Source: Halalkalibacter urbisdiaboli (lineage in GTDB: Bacteria > Bacillota > Bacilli > Bacillales > Bacillaceae_D). Taken from it: DNA of 64,000 nucleotides. Location of the stretch: assembly GCF_002156385.1 (NCBI RefSeq), contig NZ_MVJM01000002.1, positions 889,816 to 953,815 of the forward strand, read 5' to 3'. The notes beneath the pieces are model-generated. The model made no database searches and was not told where the DNA came from. It worked only from the letters and a program-made list of their open reading frames with translations. Below, in pieces: positions 34,260 to 44,594 of the stretch (its first letter is position 1; each line of letters starts with the position of its first letter). Made by a program: the position numbers and the translations under genes.

Positions 34260-35345
34260 TTATTTCGTTGAGATCGATCCTGTGTTTGTTGTCGCATTAA
34301 TTTTTATCGTTGGTTGCGCTTCTTTTCGGGCGACAAAGCTTAGACTTTTCGCTGCAAACTCTTTCTTTTCCGATAGGACTTCATGATCGGGTACATCGAC
34401 TAAAAAGCCGCCTACATTCGTTTTTAGCTTTCCTTCGACACGTAGCGCATCTGGCAGTGTGATGTTAATACTTCCGGTTGTTGCTTTAAGGTCGGCGTAG
34501 CCGTCTTTTGTTAAAGACGTTAATTCATAGGTAACCGTGCCGTTAATCGTTTCGACGTCGACATCCTGCATTTGTCCTAGTAAGGTGATGCCACCGTGTA
34601 TTGTTTTTGCATCAATTAAATGAACATCCAATTGCTTTAACTCGATGCTGCCATTTACGGTTTCCGCCATGACTTTTTTTGCAGTGACCGCATCAAAGGA
34701 CAATCCTCCGTTTAACGTGTTCACATCAAGCGTGTCTACAACGATCGGTTTCCCTTTTATTTGTCCGTTAAACGTATAAAGCTTTATTAAATCAAAGCTT
34801 GTTTTCGGAACATATACGACGGTATGTGTTTTCATATATTTTACTTTTGTTTGGAAGACTAGCTTTTCCGCATCAACGTTAAAACGAGATTCTTGTAAAA
34901 AGACGCGTCGTGCTTCTTCACTGTCTTTAACGCGATAAACCTTCGCTTGGCATTCGATACGAACGTCAGGTTCATCCCATGGTATGATTTCGATTGAACC
35001 GTTCTCTAATGAAATATCTAGTGATTTCGGTGAAATTTCGCGATGTTGAAAAATATGGTCAATGTCAATTGATGTTCCGAAGTTAAAATCAAGATCAAAG
35101 TCTTTTATTTTTTGAAAGGCACTTTCGAGAAAACTAGTAAACTTGCTTGCAGATGAAGAGAAATGCCGTTGCTGCCGTTCCTCTCTGCCTTCTGACCAAT
35201 TCACGTTTGTTGATACGGCCGTTGTTTGCTGCTCCGAGCTTTTGCCGTCCTCTAACGCTTCGAGCAGCTTTAGCCCTTCTTCTGCCGTAATCTTTCCATC
35301 TTCAATCATCTTTAAAATCATTTTACGCTCTTCCACGGTCTTCAC
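34260..35345 (-). CDS. yvlB: YvlB, DUF4097 adhesin-like protein (361 aa)
   Basis: Envelope-stress-associated protein. The first 35 residues (MILKMIEDGKITAEEGLKLL) form the SHOCT-like module common to YvlB and LiaX; residues about 105-350 form the DUF4097 beta-helix of short repeats (SLENGSIEIIPW, DTLDVNTLNGG, ETVNGSIELKQL, TTGSINITLP). No signal peptide. GTG at 35345 is directly adjacent to its SD; GTG at 35336 (VEERKM) has better spacing and may be the true start. Confidence 0.85.
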   Translation of the reverse strand: MKTVEERKMILKMIEDGKITAEEGLKLLEALEDGKSSEQQTTAVSTNVNWSEGREERQQRHFSSSASKFTSFLESAFQKIKDFDLDFNFGTSIDIDHIFQHREISPKSLDISLENGSIEIIPWDEPDVRIECQAKVYRVKDSEEARRVFLQESRFNVDAEKLVFQTKVKYMKTHTVVYVPKTSFDLIKLYTFNGQIKGKPIVVDTLDVNTLNGGLSFDAVTAKKVMAETVNGSIELKQLDVHLIDAKTIHGGITLLGQMQDVDVETINGTVTYELTSLTKDGYADLKATTGSINITLPDALRVEGKLKTNVGGFLVDVPDHEVLSEKKEFAAKSLSFVARKEAQPTIKINATTNTGSISTK

Positions 35346-35364
35346 TCCCTTTTTTCGTACTAAG

Positions 35365-35392
35365 GGTCAAAAAGCTGCTATTCTTTTTGACC
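35365..35392 (-). terminator. Hairpin between uvrA and yvlB
   Basis: GGTCAAAAAG / CTTTTTGACC perfect 10-bp arms. No long T tract follows, so it is either a weak terminator for uvrBA or a processed leader hairpin for yvlB. Confidence 0.55.
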
Positions 35393-35449
35393 ACACTCAA
35401 TTGGCTTCCTCATTGTAGTACGATCCCATTAGATAAAAGGTTTCAATCG

Positions 35450-38323
35450 TTAATTTTTTTGTAGTTCCATCTCGTGAATATGTGTCTCCATCCGCTTCCG
35501 GTCGCGATCTAGAACTGGTTTTAAATACCGCCCCGTATGCGACGCCACAACGTCTGCCACTTGTTCTGGTGTTCCTTCAGCGACAATTTGCCCACCTTTG
35601 TCGCCCCCTTCTGGGCCTAGGTCGATAATATGATCAACGGTTTTAATCACATCTAGATTATGCTCAATAACCAGTACCGTATCACCATTATCGACTAAAC
35701 GTTGCAGAACATGTAAAAGTCGTGAAATGTCATCCACATGTAAGCCTGTTGTCGGTTCATCTAAAATATAGATCGTCCGACCTGTTGCGCGCTTGTGCAA
35801 TTGAGAGGCGAGCTTCACCCTCTGTGCTTCCCCGCCGGATAACGTCGTCGCAGGCTGACCGAGACGAATATAGCCTAAGCCAACATCAACAAGCGTCTGG
35901 ACTTTCCGACTAATTTTCGGGATGTTCGCAAAAAACTCGAGGCTTTCCTCTACTGTCATCTCAAGCACATCGGCAATCGTTTTTCCCTTATAAGTAATTT
36001 CAAGCGTTTCGCGGTTATAGCGCTTGCCGTGACAGACTTCACATGGCACGTACACATCAGGAAGGAAATGCATCTCAATTTTGATAATCCCGTCACCGCG
36101 GCACGCTTCACAACGTCCACCTTTCACATTAAAGCTGAAGCGTCCTTTTTTATAACCACGAACCTTAGCTTCGTTCGTCATCGCAAACACATCGCGAATG
36201 TCATCAAAGACACCTGTATACGTTGCTGGGTTGGAACGTGGTGTTCGTCCAATTGGTGACTGGTCAATATCAATGACTTTGTCGATTTCTTCCATTCCGA
36301 CGATTTCTTTATGCTGACCCGGTTTCTCTTTGGCACGGTGAAGCTTTTGGGCTAATGACTTATAAACAATTTCATTAATTAACGTACTTTTTCCTGAGCC
36401 CGACACTCCAGTAACAGCGATGAATACACCGAGTGGAAAGGATACGGTCACATTTTTCAGGTTGTTTTCTGAAGCCTTCTTCACAGTGAATGAACGTCCT
36501 GTATGCTCTCGGCGCTCGCTCGGCACGGGAATGAACTTTTTCCCTGATAAGTATTGACCTGTAAGCGAATTCTCATCCTTCATAATTTCCTCAGGAGTTC
36601 CTTGAGCGGTAATTTGCCCGCCGTGGACCCCAGCGCCAGGGCCAATATCAATAATGTAATCTGCCGCCATCATTGTGTCTTCATCATGCTCAACGACGAT
36701 TAGCGTATTGCCGAGGTTCCGCATATGCTCTAATGTTTGGATCAGTCGGTCATTATCGCGTTGATGTAAGCCAATTGAAGGCTCATCTAAAATGTAGAGA
36801 ACACCCATTAACGACGAGCCTATTTGTGTCGCGAGGCGAATCCGCTGCGCTTCTCCCCCTGATAATGTTCCAGCTGCACGGCTTAACGCTAAATAATCTA
36901 ACCCGACATTGATTAGGAAGCCGAGTCGGTCATTAATTTCTTTGAAAATTAGCCGAGCGATCGCCTGCTCCTTCTCGGTTAGCTCGATGTTTTCAAAAAG
37001 GATTTTCGCATCCTTAACCGATAAAGAGGTCACTTCACCAATATGATGACCACCGACAAAGACAGCGAGTGATTCTTTTTTTAAACGATAGCCTTTGCAC
37101 GTCGGACAATGCTTTTGCGTCATATACGCTTCCATCTGTTCACGAATATAATCGGAGCTTGTCTCGTGATAACGACGGGCGATGTTATTGACAACACCTT
37201 CAAATTGAATTAAATTTTCACGAACTTGTCCAAACTCATTTTCATAATGGAAGAAAATTTTGTCCGTGCCACTGCCGTACAAGATTTTATTAAATAGCTC
37301 CTCAGGAATTTGCTCAACGGGCACATCCATGCTGATGCTATAATGCTCACAAACTGCTTCAAGCAGCTGCGGGTAATATTGCGAGCTCGTCGGCTCCCAG
37401 GCTGCAATCGCATGCTCCCGCAATGTTTTCGTGCGATCCGGTACGACAAGATCTAAATCGACCTCAAGCTTCAAGCCGAGACCATCGCAGGACGGACACG
37501 CCCCGTACGGACTATTGAAAGAAAACATCCGCGGCTCAAGCTCAGGAATCGAAAAGCCACACTCCGGACATGCATGGTGCTGACTAAATAGCAGCTCTTC
37601 GTCTCCGATAACATCAACAAGGACGCGGCCGCCAGCAAGCTCGAGTGCTGTTTCGAGCGAGTCTGCAATTCGTGTTTGCACTCCTTCTTTTATGACGATC
37701 CGGTCAATCACGACTTCAATGCTATGCTTTTTATTTTTTTCTAATTCAATCTCTTCTGCGACCTCGTGCATCTCGCCATCGATACGGACACGGACAAAGC
37801 CTTGCTTTTTCATATCCTCTAATACTTTTACATGCGTCCCTTTACGCCCTGAGACGAGTGGGGCGAGAATTTGCATTTTCGTTCGTTCTGGATACTCTAG
37901 CAAGCGATCAACCATTTGTTGAATCGTCTGTGATGTGATTTCAATCCCATGCTTCGGACAAACAGGACGACCGACTCTCGCATATAAAAGCCGTAAATAA
38001 TCAAAGATTTCTGTTACCGTTCCGACTGTCGAGCGCGGGTTCCGGCTCGTCGTCTTCTGATCAATGGAAATCGCCGGTGACAGTCCTTCGATCGCATCAA
38101 CATCAGGCTTGTCCATTTGCCCTAGAAATTGACGAGCATAGGCTGACAGTGACTCGACATAGCGGCGCTGTCCTTCTGCATAAATCGTATCAAAAGCCAA
38201 CGATGATTTTCCGGAACCTGATAAGCCTGTTAGCACAACAAGCTTATCACGTGGAATCGTCACATCTATGTTTTTTAAGTTATGGGAACGTGCCCCTTTT
38301 ACGACGATGTTCTCTAATGCCAT
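35450..38323 (-). CDS. uvrA: Excinuclease ABC subunit A
   Basis: Damage-sensing ATPase of nucleotide excision repair; forms UvrA2B2 with UvrB. First Walker [13 protein letters not shown] (about 32-43), zinc module CPEC...CPSC (about 250-280), signature [12 protein letters not shown], second Walker [15 protein letters not shown] (about 635), second zinc module CEAC...CEVC (about 735-765), second [12 protein letters not shown] and [10 protein letters not shown]. Start set at ATG 38323 ([10 protein letters not shown], as in B. subtilis); an in-frame GTG at 38332 overlaps the uvrB stop. Confidence 0.97.
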   Translation of the reverse strand: MALENIVVKGARSHNLKNIDVTIPRDKLVVLTGLSGSGKSSLAFDTIYAEGQRRYVESLSAYARQFLGQMDKPDVDAIEGLSPAISIDQKTTSRNPRSTVGTVTEIFDYLRLLYARVGRPVCPKHGIEITSQTIQQMVDRLLEYPERTKMQILAPLVSGRKGTHVKVLEDMKKQGFVRVRIDGEMHEVAEEIELEKNKKHSIEVVIDRIVIKEGVQTRIADSLETALELAGGRVLVDVIGDEELLFSQHHACPECGFSIPELEPRMFSFNSPYGACPSCDGLGLKLEVDLDLVVPDRTKTLREHAIAAWEPTSSQYYPQLLEAVCEHYSISMDVPVEQIPEELFNKILYGSGTDKIFFHYENEFGQVRENLIQFEGVVNNIARRYHETSSDYIREQMEAYMTQKHCPTCKGYRLKKESLAVFVGGHHIGEVTSLSVKDAKILFENIELTEKEQAIARLIFKEINDRLGFLINVGLDYLALSRAAGTLSGGEAQRIRLATQIGSSLMGVLYILDEPSIGLHQRDNDRLIQTLEHMRNLGNTLIVVEHDEDTMMAADYIIDIGPGAGVHGGQITAQGTPEEIMKDENSLTGQYLSGKKFIPVPSERREHTGRSFTVKKASENNLKNVTVSFPLGVFIAVTGVSGSGKSTLINEIVYKSLAQKLHRAKEKPGQHKEIVGMEEIDKVIDIDQSPIGRTPRSNPATYTGVFDDIRDVFAMTNEAKVRGYKKGRFSFNVKGGRCEACRGDGIIKIEMHFLPDVYVPCEVCHGKRYNRETLEITYKGKTIADVLEMTVEESLEFFANIPKISRKVQTLVDVGLGYIRLGQPATTLSGGEAQRVKLASQLHKRATGRTIYILDEPTTGLHVDDISRLLHVLQRLVDNGDTVLVIEHNLDVIKTVDHIIDLGPEGGDKGGQIVAEGTPEQVADVVASHTGRYLKPVLDRDRKRMETHIHEMELQKN

Positions 38324-38328
38324 GTCGC

Positions 38329-40308
38329 TCACCCTTCCGCTTTCAGTTCTAAAATTAAATCACGAAGCTCGGCTGCGCGCTCGAAATTTAACTCGCGTGC
38401 CGCTTCTTTCATTTCCTGCTCCATCCGTTCGAGCATGGCTTGCTTTTCCTTCTTGCTCAGCTTTTGTTTCGGTGCAGCTGCTTTATAATCATCATCAGTC
38501 TCAGCGACATACGTTGCTTGAATGACGTCTGGTATTTTCTTTTGGATCGTTTTCGGCGTGATGCCGTGCTTCTTGTTATGCTCCTCTTGGGTTGTCCGGC
38601 GACGCGCGGTTTCATCAATAGCAATTTGCATAGATTTCGTGATTTTGTCGGCATACATAATCACATGCCCTTCTTCGTTACGCGCCGCCCGTCCAATCGT
38701 TTGAATTAACGACCGTTCTGAACGGAGGAAGCCTTCCTTATCAGCATCTAATATCGCTACGAGTGAAACCTCTGGAATATCGAGCCCTTCCCTTAAGAGG
38801 TTAATCCCAATAAGGGCATCAAACGTCCCCATCCGCAGCTGACGAATAATTTCAATCCGCTCTAATGTTTTCACTTCTGAGTGAAGGTAGCGGACTTTAA
38901 TGCCGATTTCCTTTAAGTAATCCGTTAAATCCTCTGACATTTTCTTCGTTAGCGTCGTTACGAGTACGCGTTGATTTTTTTCAACACGGGCATTGATTTC
39001 GCCTATTAAATCATCAATCTGCCCTTCAATTGGTCGCACATCAATCGTTGGGTCAAGCAGTCCCGTCGGTCGGATGATTTGCTCAACCATCTTTGGCGTA
39101 TGCTCGATTTCATACGGCCCTGGTGTTGCTGAGACGTAGACGATTTGATTGACTTTTTTCTCAAACTCTTCAAATTTTAACGGACGGTTATCAAGCGCTG
39201 ATGGAAGACGGAAGCCATGGTTCACGAGAATTTCCTTCCGCGCTCGGTCACCGTTATACATCCCACGTACTTGTGGCAACGTAACGTGCGACTCATCAAT
39301 AATAAGTAAAAAGTCTTCTGGGAAGAAATCAAGCAACGTATAGGGGGTGACTCCCGCTTCTCTTAACGTAAGATGTCTTGAGTAGTTCTCAATCCCAGAG
39401 CAAAAGCCCATTTCCGCCATCATTTCAAGGTCATAGCGAGTCCGCTGCTCAAGTCGCTGTGCTTCAAGCAGCTTTCCTTCTTCATGTAGCTCCTTCAGAC
39501 GTTCTTCTAATTCCGCTTCAATGTTTTTAATTGCAATCTTGAGCTTCTCTTCACGGGTAACGAAGTGAGATGCCGGGAAAATGGCTACATGATTGCGTTC
39601 TCCTTTGATTTCACCAGTTAGTGCATCGACTTCGGTCATCCGGTCAATTTCATCGCCAAAAAACTCAACACGAATGCACTGTTCATCACGCGATGCAGGA
39701 AAGATTTCCACGACATCGCCACGTACGCGAAACGTTCCGCGCGTGAAGTTAATGTCGTTACGGTCATATTGAATATCGACGAGATTGCGCAGTAGCTCAT
39801 TTCGTTCAATTTCCATGCCAACACGGAGAGACACAACGAGGTCACGATATTCTTCCGGCGAACCTAACCCGTAAATGCACGATACACTGGCAATGATAAT
39901 AACGTCATTGCGCTCAAATAGCGAGCTTGTTGCCGAATGACGGAGCTTATCAATTTCATCGTTAATGCTCGCATCTTTTTCAATGTACGTATCCGATGAA
40001 GGCACATACGCCTCTGGCTGATAATAGTCGTAGTAACTAACAAAATACTCGACCGCGTTATTCGGGAAAAATTCCTTGAACTCGCTGTAAAGCTGGCCTG
40101 CTAGTGTTTTATTGTGAGCCATAATTAATGTTGGCTTGTTCACCTGTTGAATGACATTCGACATCGTAAATGTTTTACCCGTTCCTGTTGCACCGAGCAA
40201 TGTTTGGTGCTTCTCCCCTCTTTGCATCGCGTCCACAATTTCGCGGATCGCTTCTGGTTGATCTCCTTGAGGCTGATACGCTGAGACAAGTTCAAACGAA
40301 TGTTCCAA
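38329..40308 (-). CDS. uvrB: Excinuclease ABC subunit B
   Basis: Helicase-like subunit that verifies lesions and loads UvrC. Walker [14 protein letters not shown] (about 37-49), beta-hairpin [20 protein letters not shown] (about 92-111), Walker B IIDESH, motif [11 protein letters not shown], and a C-terminal UVR motif ([10 protein letters not shown]). TTG start behind GAGGGGG. Preceded by an extended -10 promoter and a LexA box, giving SOS control of uvrBA. Confidence 0.97.
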   Translation of the reverse strand: MEHSFELVSAYQPQGDQPEAIREIVDAMQRGEKHQTLLGATGTGKTFTMSNVIQQVNKPTLIMAHNKTLAGQLYSEFKEFFPNNAVEYFVSYYDYYQPEAYVPSSDTYIEKDASINDEIDKLRHSATSSLFERNDVIIIASVSCIYGLGSPEEYRDLVVSLRVGMEIERNELLRNLVDIQYDRNDINFTRGTFRVRGDVVEIFPASRDEQCIRVEFFGDEIDRMTEVDALTGEIKGERNHVAIFPASHFVTREEKLKIAIKNIEAELEERLKELHEEGKLLEAQRLEQRTRYDLEMMAEMGFCSGIENYSRHLTLREAGVTPYTLLDFFPEDFLLIIDESHVTLPQVRGMYNGDRARKEILVNHGFRLPSALDNRPLKFEEFEKKVNQIVYVSATPGPYEIEHTPKMVEQIIRPTGLLDPTIDVRPIEGQIDDLIGEINARVEKNQRVLVTTLTKKMSEDLTDYLKEIGIKVRYLHSEVKTLERIEIIRQLRMGTFDALIGINLLREGLDIPEVSLVAILDADKEGFLRSERSLIQTIGRAARNEEGHVIMYADKITKSMQIAIDETARRRTTQEEHNKKHGITPKTIQKKIPDVIQATYVAETDDDYKAAAPKQKLSKKEKQAMLERMEQEMKEAARELNFERAAELRDLILELKAEG

Positions 40309-40346
40309 TGAAAAATCCCCCTCACGAACGTATAATCGGTAGCATC

Positions 40347-40352
40347 ATTATA
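40347..40352 (-). promoter_or_regulatory. -10 element of the uvrBA promoter
   Basis: TGGTATAAT on the minus strand is an extended -10 (TG-N-TATAAT), 39 bp upstream of the uvrB start. No canonical -35 is obvious, consistent with an extended -10 promoter. Confidence 0.65.
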
Positions 40353-40383
40353 CCATATCTAACCATATGGAACGCAAATAATA

Positions 40384-40397
40384 CGAATAAACGTTCG
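40384..40397 (-). promoter_or_regulatory. LexA (SOS) box of uvrBA
   Basis: CGAATAAACGTTCG matches the Bacillus LexA consensus CGAACRNRYGTTYG at 13 of 14 positions. It lies about 30 bp upstream of the -10 of uvrB, as expected for the SOS-regulated uvrBA operon. A weaker half-site (CGAACGTAT) overlaps the transcript start at 40326. Confidence 0.7.
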
Positions 40398-40404
40398 TTT
40401 AATT

Positions 40405-40500
40405 GGTTTATCAGCGAAAATGTGGATGTTATCATCATTTTTTCGATTTTATCAGCGATTTTTAAAATTTATCATCATTTTTGACGACTTTATCATCAAA
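40405..40500. repeat. TTATCAKCR-word repeat, single block
   Basis: Composed of TTATCAGCGAAAATG, TATCATCATTTTTTCG, TTATCAGCGATTTTT and TTATCATCATTTTT words. The same words build the tandem 113-bp repeats at 49623-50055. Both blocks directly abut the T tract of a minus-strand terminator. Confidence 0.6.
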
Positions 40501-40506
40501 AAAAGA

Positions 40507-40527
40507 CCTGCTGTTAACCACAGCAGG
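40507..40527 (-). terminator. Terminator of sda
   Basis: CCTGCTGT / ACAGCAGG stem with T7 on the minus strand, 11 bp after the sda stop. Confidence 0.85.
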
Positions 40528-40537
40528 CCCGATTATA

Positions 40538-40699
40538 TTACGTTTCACTTTTTTGTTCTTCTATTAGATGCGTTAAATTTCGTTGCTTAATTTCTTCTAA
40601 TATAATTTGAATAAAGTTTGGATCTAGCTTAAATTCTTGGGCCTTTTTATACGTTTCAATTAGTAGATTATCGCTAATATGCATAAAAGAAGAGTGCAT
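40538..40699 (-). CDS. sda: Sporulation inhibitor Sda (53 aa)
   Basis: Checkpoint protein that blocks histidine kinase KinA when DNA replication is disturbed. The 53-residue product (MHISDNLLIETYKKAQEF, LDPNFIQIILEEIKQRNLTH) has the Sda helical-hairpin pattern; compare B. subtilis LSDELLIESYFKA and EIKRRSLGHI. Start ATG at 40699 behind GGGAGGG with 6-nt spacing; a second in-frame ATG at 40684 begins the conserved part. It sits between csbA and uvrB with its own terminator. I see no TTATCCACA-type DnaA box upstream. Confidence 0.85.
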   Translation of the reverse strand: MHSSFMHISDNLLIETYKKAQEFKLDPNFIQIILEEIKQRNLTHLIEEQKSET

Positions 40700-40849
40700 A
40701 CAATTCCCTCCCTATAAGTTAACAACTTAGGTCGGTTGCACTACCAGCTCCAAACTATCTCAAGCGCCCACATACAGATAGTTTTTCATCGCTACCTTAA
40801 GTATTAATAAAATTATATCATAAAACTACTATTCATCACTATCATAATT

Positions 40850-41074
40850 TTATATTCCTGGTTTTCTTTTTAGAATATTCCTAGCAATATAAACGCCTAT
40901 CCCAAAGGAAAGTAAGCCAATTGCCATTATATACCATGGTTTTTCATATATACCTAGAGCGAACAGCATCACCATCCACGTGACGATGCTTGCCCCTAGT
41001 AAACTAAACACGACGCGTGTGATTACAACCATAAGAAGGAACGGAAGCACCATCGCTAGCCAAACATCCATCAT
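40850..41074 (-). CDS. csbA: CsbA family membrane protein (74 aa)
   Basis: Small membrane protein with two to three hydrophobic segments (LAMVLPFLLMVVITRVVFSLL, ASIVTWMVMLFALGIY, WYIMAIGLLSFGIGVYIA) and a Lys/Arg tail, matching B. subtilis CsbA, a sigma-B-controlled protein of unknown role located upstream of uvrBA. I do not see a clear sigma-B promoter here, so general-stress control is not demonstrated. Confidence 0.8.
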   Translation of the reverse strand: MMDVWLAMVLPFLLMVVITRVVFSLLGASIVTWMVMLFALGIYEKPWYIMAIGLLSFGIGVYIARNILKRKPGI

Positions 41075-41101
41075 GAGATAGCCCCTTTACTAAAACAAAA
41101 G

Positions 41102-42298
41102 TTATATAACAGAATCCTGTAGCTCAATATCCTGCCTCACGACTAGCACACCTAGCTGGTGATGTTCACCGTCGTAGAGAGCGCCTTGTGCAAAGCGCAC
41201 CTCTCCTGCTTCATCTAAGACATCCAGTTTACAAAACGCCGAGTTTCGCTGCAGCGCTTCATAAAAGCTTGTCTCATCCTTCACTGGCTGTCCATTCACT
41301 TTCACAATTGTCTCACCGACTTTAATCTCCATCTTCTCAGCCGGACTTCCTGGTATAATCCCAAGCACAACGCAGCCAGTCGGTCGAACAGCAAAATAAG
41401 AAGGTCTAGCTTCATCAAGATGCTTCGCAAGCACCCATAACAACTCACGAAAAATAATCGCAATTGCACCTAGAATCACAGCGACATACGGTTCAAAATA
41501 ACTAACAACCGCCAGTAAGGCTAAAACTAGGCCTAGCACAACGACCCGCTGTCCCATCAACCGAATATGCTGTTGCGGTAATGTTGAGCGAACACTTTGC
41601 TGAAAGCCAATTAAAAAAGGGACAATTAACGGTTGAAAGCTTGTCTCTCCTAAAGAGAAGACCGGCCAATATGAAAAGCTCGGGATGATTCCTTCTGGTA
41701 TGAACAAGCAGACAGGTACGATCCATAAGCGACGAACATCATGAAGGCCAACCCATTTCCCTCGCTTGCTACGCTGAATATGAGGCGACGTATAAATCGA
41801 ACCATTCTTCTGAATTAATACCCCTTCTGCGATGACGAGAAGTGCAATTAACACTGCCACGTAGTATAGCGGGATTTGAACAGCATCAAGATAAAGCGTC
41901 GAAAATACACCATACTCATCTAGGAAGCCGCCAAATGGTTTAAATGCAAGAACAAGCAAAACAGCGCCTAACGCAAAAGCAGGAGACATCCATCTCACTT
42001 GAGCCGTTAAAAATGTGACGATATAAGCCAAACAGATGACAATAAGCATCGGTAACGTAAACACGAGTCCAAGAGCTATTGTCACAATTGAAACGATGAC
42101 CCCGGTAATAATTGACGGCCAAAACGGAATGACAAGGTCTGCAATTCGCCCGTACACTCGTGTATGAAACGAAGCTCGTTCCCTCTTCACTCTTCGTCCG
42201 GCCATTAAAAAAATGACAATCAACCCAATATATAAAAGCGGGTGAGCAAAGAAGCTCCCGATTGATAAGACAATGGTTTTTAAGATGTCAATAGTCAT
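41102..42298 (-). CDS. minJ: MinJ-like PDZ membrane protein (398 aa)
   Basis: Polytopic membrane protein with about six to eight membrane segments (residues about 5-290) and a C-terminal PDZ domain (about 305-385, GCVVLGIIPGSPAEKMEIKVGETIVKVNG). This is the architecture of MinJ (YvjD), which links DivIVA to MinD at the poles and septum and affects swarming. Start set at ATG 42298 (MTIDILKTIV) behind GGAGG; an upstream GTG would add 11 unlikely residues. Adjacent to ctpB as in B. subtilis. Confidence 0.85.
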   Translation of the reverse strand: MTIDILKTIVLSIGSFFAHPLLYIGLIVIFLMAGRRVKRERASFHTRVYGRIADLVIPFWPSIITGVIVSIVTIALGLVFTLPMLIVICLAYIVTFLTAQVRWMSPAFALGAVLLVLAFKPFGGFLDEYGVFSTLYLDAVQIPLYYVAVLIALLVIAEGVLIQKNGSIYTSPHIQRSKRGKWVGLHDVRRLWIVPVCLFIPEGIIPSFSYWPVFSLGETSFQPLIVPFLIGFQQSVRSTLPQQHIRLMGQRVVVLGLVLALLAVVSYFEPYVAVILGAIAIIFRELLWVLAKHLDEARPSYFAVRPTGCVVLGIIPGSPAEKMEIKVGETIVKVNGQPVKDETSFYEALQRNSAFCKLDVLDEAGEVRFAQGALYDGEHHQLGVLVVRQDIELQDSVI

Positions 42299-42441
42299 AG
42301 CGGTTACGCCTCCAACCCTTTCACAAACCAAGCCTGCATCTTGTACAAGCCCTTTTATTTAGTTATACCTTAACCGTCCTTTTTAAAGCAAGACAAACCA
42401 AGTCGTTATCGAAACTAATTTCTTCTAGAAGAGAAAAAATA

Positions 42442-42540
42442 AAGCAGTGGCTCGGCACATTTGCTTACTATGAGACCCACTCATAGCAGCAACGGCTTCG
42501 CTCACTGCTTTAGGGGTACTCTACGCTTAAGGTATACCCC
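42442..42540. repeat. Nested inverted repeats between ctpB and minJ
   Basis: AAAGCAGTG and CACTGCTTT enclose a smaller CTATGAG-ACCCA-CTCATAG hairpin, followed by a GGGGTA...TACCCC hairpin with T5 on the plus strand. The words CATAGCAG, GCAACG and GCTTCGC recur in the hairpin cluster at 44298-44545. Confidence 0.6.
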
Positions 42541-42576
42541 TTTTTATTCGACATCGCTCTGGCCAAATCCTTTATG

Positions 42577-44028
42577 TTACTCGCCTTTAGCCTGCTCACT
42601 TAGTAAATCAAGTGCCGTTTGAAGCTGAACATCATTTTCTCGTTCACGAACCTTTTCAACGATTTGCTGTTGCAATAGGGAGGCTGTTTCACCCGTAATC
42701 TCCCCTGTAGCATTAAGCTGCTGCTTCTGTTGAAAGGCTTTAACTGCTTCAACCGTTTGCTCGCCAAAGTAACCATCTGTTCTTCCAGGATTATATCCTA
42801 ATCCTTCGAGCATCATTTGCGCACTCTTAATTTGGTCATTCATCATGTCATACTTTAATGTTTCCTCACCTGATAATGGAATCGTGTAAAAATAATCTGG
42901 CTGAAGTACTTCAACAGTTGGGACGACACCTTTTTTGTTAATGTCATTCCCCGCAGAAGTAAGCCATTTAAACAACGATAGCTTAAGCTCACTGCCATCA
43001 CCGAGCTGAATCGTTTGCTGTACCGTCCCTTTTCCAAAGGTCGTTTCACCAACGACATCATATCCGCCACCTTCAATTAAGGCAGCTGCTAATATTTCTG
43101 AGGCTGACGCACTTGAACGGTCTGTTAAACCGATAATCGGATATGGCTTACGCTCCTTCAAGGTCGAAATGTAGCGGACTTTTTCCCCTTCTCGATTTTC
43201 AATTTGAACAATTGGCTTTTCATCTGGAATGATTAACTTACCAATCTCCTCGACACTATTCAAATAACCTCCAGGGTTTCCTCTCACATCGATCAACAGG
43301 CCGTCAATTCCTTGCGCTTCTAACTCTTTTAATCCTTCTGCAAAACGATCGGCTGTATCTTCTGAGAATGACGTAATATCAAGCAAGCCGACCTTTAACC
43401 CGTCGTGCTCAAGAACATCCACCTTCACTGTCTCGATTGGAATCTCGTCACGAACAACAGGAATCTCAATTGGCTCCGTTGTTCCAGGACGTTCAATCGT
43501 TAAGCGAACGGTTGTCCCTTTTTCTCCACGGATTTGTAACACGGCTTCATATAATGACAGGCCTTCAATTGTCTCGCCATCTATTTCAATAATTTGGTCA
43601 TTCGGTTGTAACCCAGCTTTTTCCGCCGGTGACTCTCTGAATGGAGCAACAATCGTTACCTTCCCATCAGTCATACTTACCTCCGCACCAATGCCCTCAA
43701 AATGTGAGCCAAGTGATTCCATAAACTGCTGTGCTGTTTCTTCATCCATATAAACCGAATACGGATCATCTAGCGAGCGGAGCATTCCTTCAATTGCTCC
43801 CTCTAGTAACTCCTGCTCGTCCACTTCCTCAACATATTGTTCTTGGATAATGTTAAGCGCCTTCGAAAACTTTTCAAGCATTTCTTCATCAGATATCGTG
43901 CTCGTTTGACTACCACTTGTAGGGATTGACGCCTGTTCCGGTTCACCTGAAGCTGAATAAAAATAAAACCCACCCATACTAAGCGCAATAACGAACGCAA
44001 TAATTATTAAGTAACGTTTGCTGCTCAT
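42577..44028 (-). CDS. ctpB: Carboxy-terminal processing protease CtpB (S41)
   Basis: Exported PDZ-protease; in B. subtilis CtpB cleaves SpoIVFA to activate pro-sigma-K processing during sporulation. N-terminal membrane anchor (YLIIIAFVIALSMGGFYFY), PDZ domain (about 100-185, EKAGLQPNDQIIEIDGETI), S41 catalytic core with nucleophile Ser in DRSSASASEILAAAL and Lys in FGKGTVQQTIQLG, and a C-terminal peptidoglycan-binding domain (GLGYNPGRTDGYFGEQTVEAVKAFQ). Start ATG 44028 behind GGGAGTGG. Confidence 0.93.
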   Translation of the reverse strand: MSSKRYLIIIAFVIALSMGGFYFYSASGEPEQASIPTSGSQTSTISDEEMLEKFSKALNIIQEQYVEEVDEQELLEGAIEGMLRSLDDPYSVYMDEETAQQFMESLGSHFEGIGAEVSMTDGKVTIVAPFRESPAEKAGLQPNDQIIEIDGETIEGLSLYEAVLQIRGEKGTTVRLTIERPGTTEPIEIPVVRDEIPIETVKVDVLEHDGLKVGLLDITSFSEDTADRFAEGLKELEAQGIDGLLIDVRGNPGGYLNSVEEIGKLIIPDEKPIVQIENREGEKVRYISTLKERKPYPIIGLTDRSSASASEILAAALIEGGGYDVVGETTFGKGTVQQTIQLGDGSELKLSLFKWLTSAGNDINKKGVVPTVEVLQPDYFYTIPLSGEETLKYDMMNDQIKSAQMMLEGLGYNPGRTDGYFGEQTVEAVKAFQQKQQLNATGEITGETASLLQQQIVEKVRERENDVQLQTALDLLSEQAKGE

Positions 44029-44297
44029 TCTACCACTCCCGCTTCTTCTCAATCCAATCTAGAGTCAACACGACTCTCATACAATCTCTCCCAACATCCT
44101 ATGAATAGCTTGTACGAAATATGTTGATGCTTACCTACCATTCTAGACAATGACCCTTAGTAAGTCAAAAATCTTCTGTATGTTTCATTTTATATTCTAT
44201 TGCTAAACAAGGGAATGAATGGTCACTTCGAGGTAGTAGTGCTGGCAGCCTATGAAAAAGAGACTCTTTGTCATGTGGAACGCCTTGCTATGAGGAG

Positions 44298-44545
44298 GGC
44301 ACTGAAAAAGGGTGGGTTTCCCTTTTTCCAGTGTCCTTTAAGTAATGTGCGTAGCCGTTGCCCGATTTTGAAAGCCTTGCTACGAGTGGTTTTTCCGTAG
44401 CAAGGCGTGCAACGTGCGAAGCCATTACTTCTTCTTTGAGTTACTGCTATGAGTGGGTTTTTCATAGCAGGCGAGCAACGTGTGAAGCCATTGCTACTTA
44501 ATAAGAGGCACTGAAAAAGGTTGGTTTTTACCTTTTTCAGTGCCT
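44298..44545. repeat. Cluster of four hairpins between ctpB and motB
   Basis: Four inverted repeats in 250 bp: 44298-44335 (GGCACTGAAAAAGGG-type), 44376-44405 (CCTTGCTACG / CGTAGCAAGG), 44444-44470 (CTGCTATGA / TCATAGCAG), 44506-44545 (16-bp perfect stem AGGCACTGAAAAAGGT). The middle two are each followed by GC(G)AGCAACGTG-GAAGCCATT-type sequence. AAAAGAGACTCTTT occurs on both flanks (about 44266 and 44577). No gene fits here. Confidence 0.65.
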
Positions 44546-44594
44546 TCTGCTTTTCCCTTTTTCTGTGCCCTCTATAAAAGAGACTCTTTCAGAA

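Noticed and set aside
38268-38709. Several plus-strand frames of 60-90 codons opposite uvrA/uvrB
   Set aside because: Shadow frames of well-identified repair genes.
40700-40850. DnaA boxes upstream of sda
   Set aside because: Looked for TTATNCACA-type sites because sda is DnaA-controlled in B. subtilis; none found on either strand.
44200-44465. Short frames (64-66 codons) in the hairpin cluster
   Set aside because: They run through several inverted repeats, lack ribosome sites and resemble no protein.
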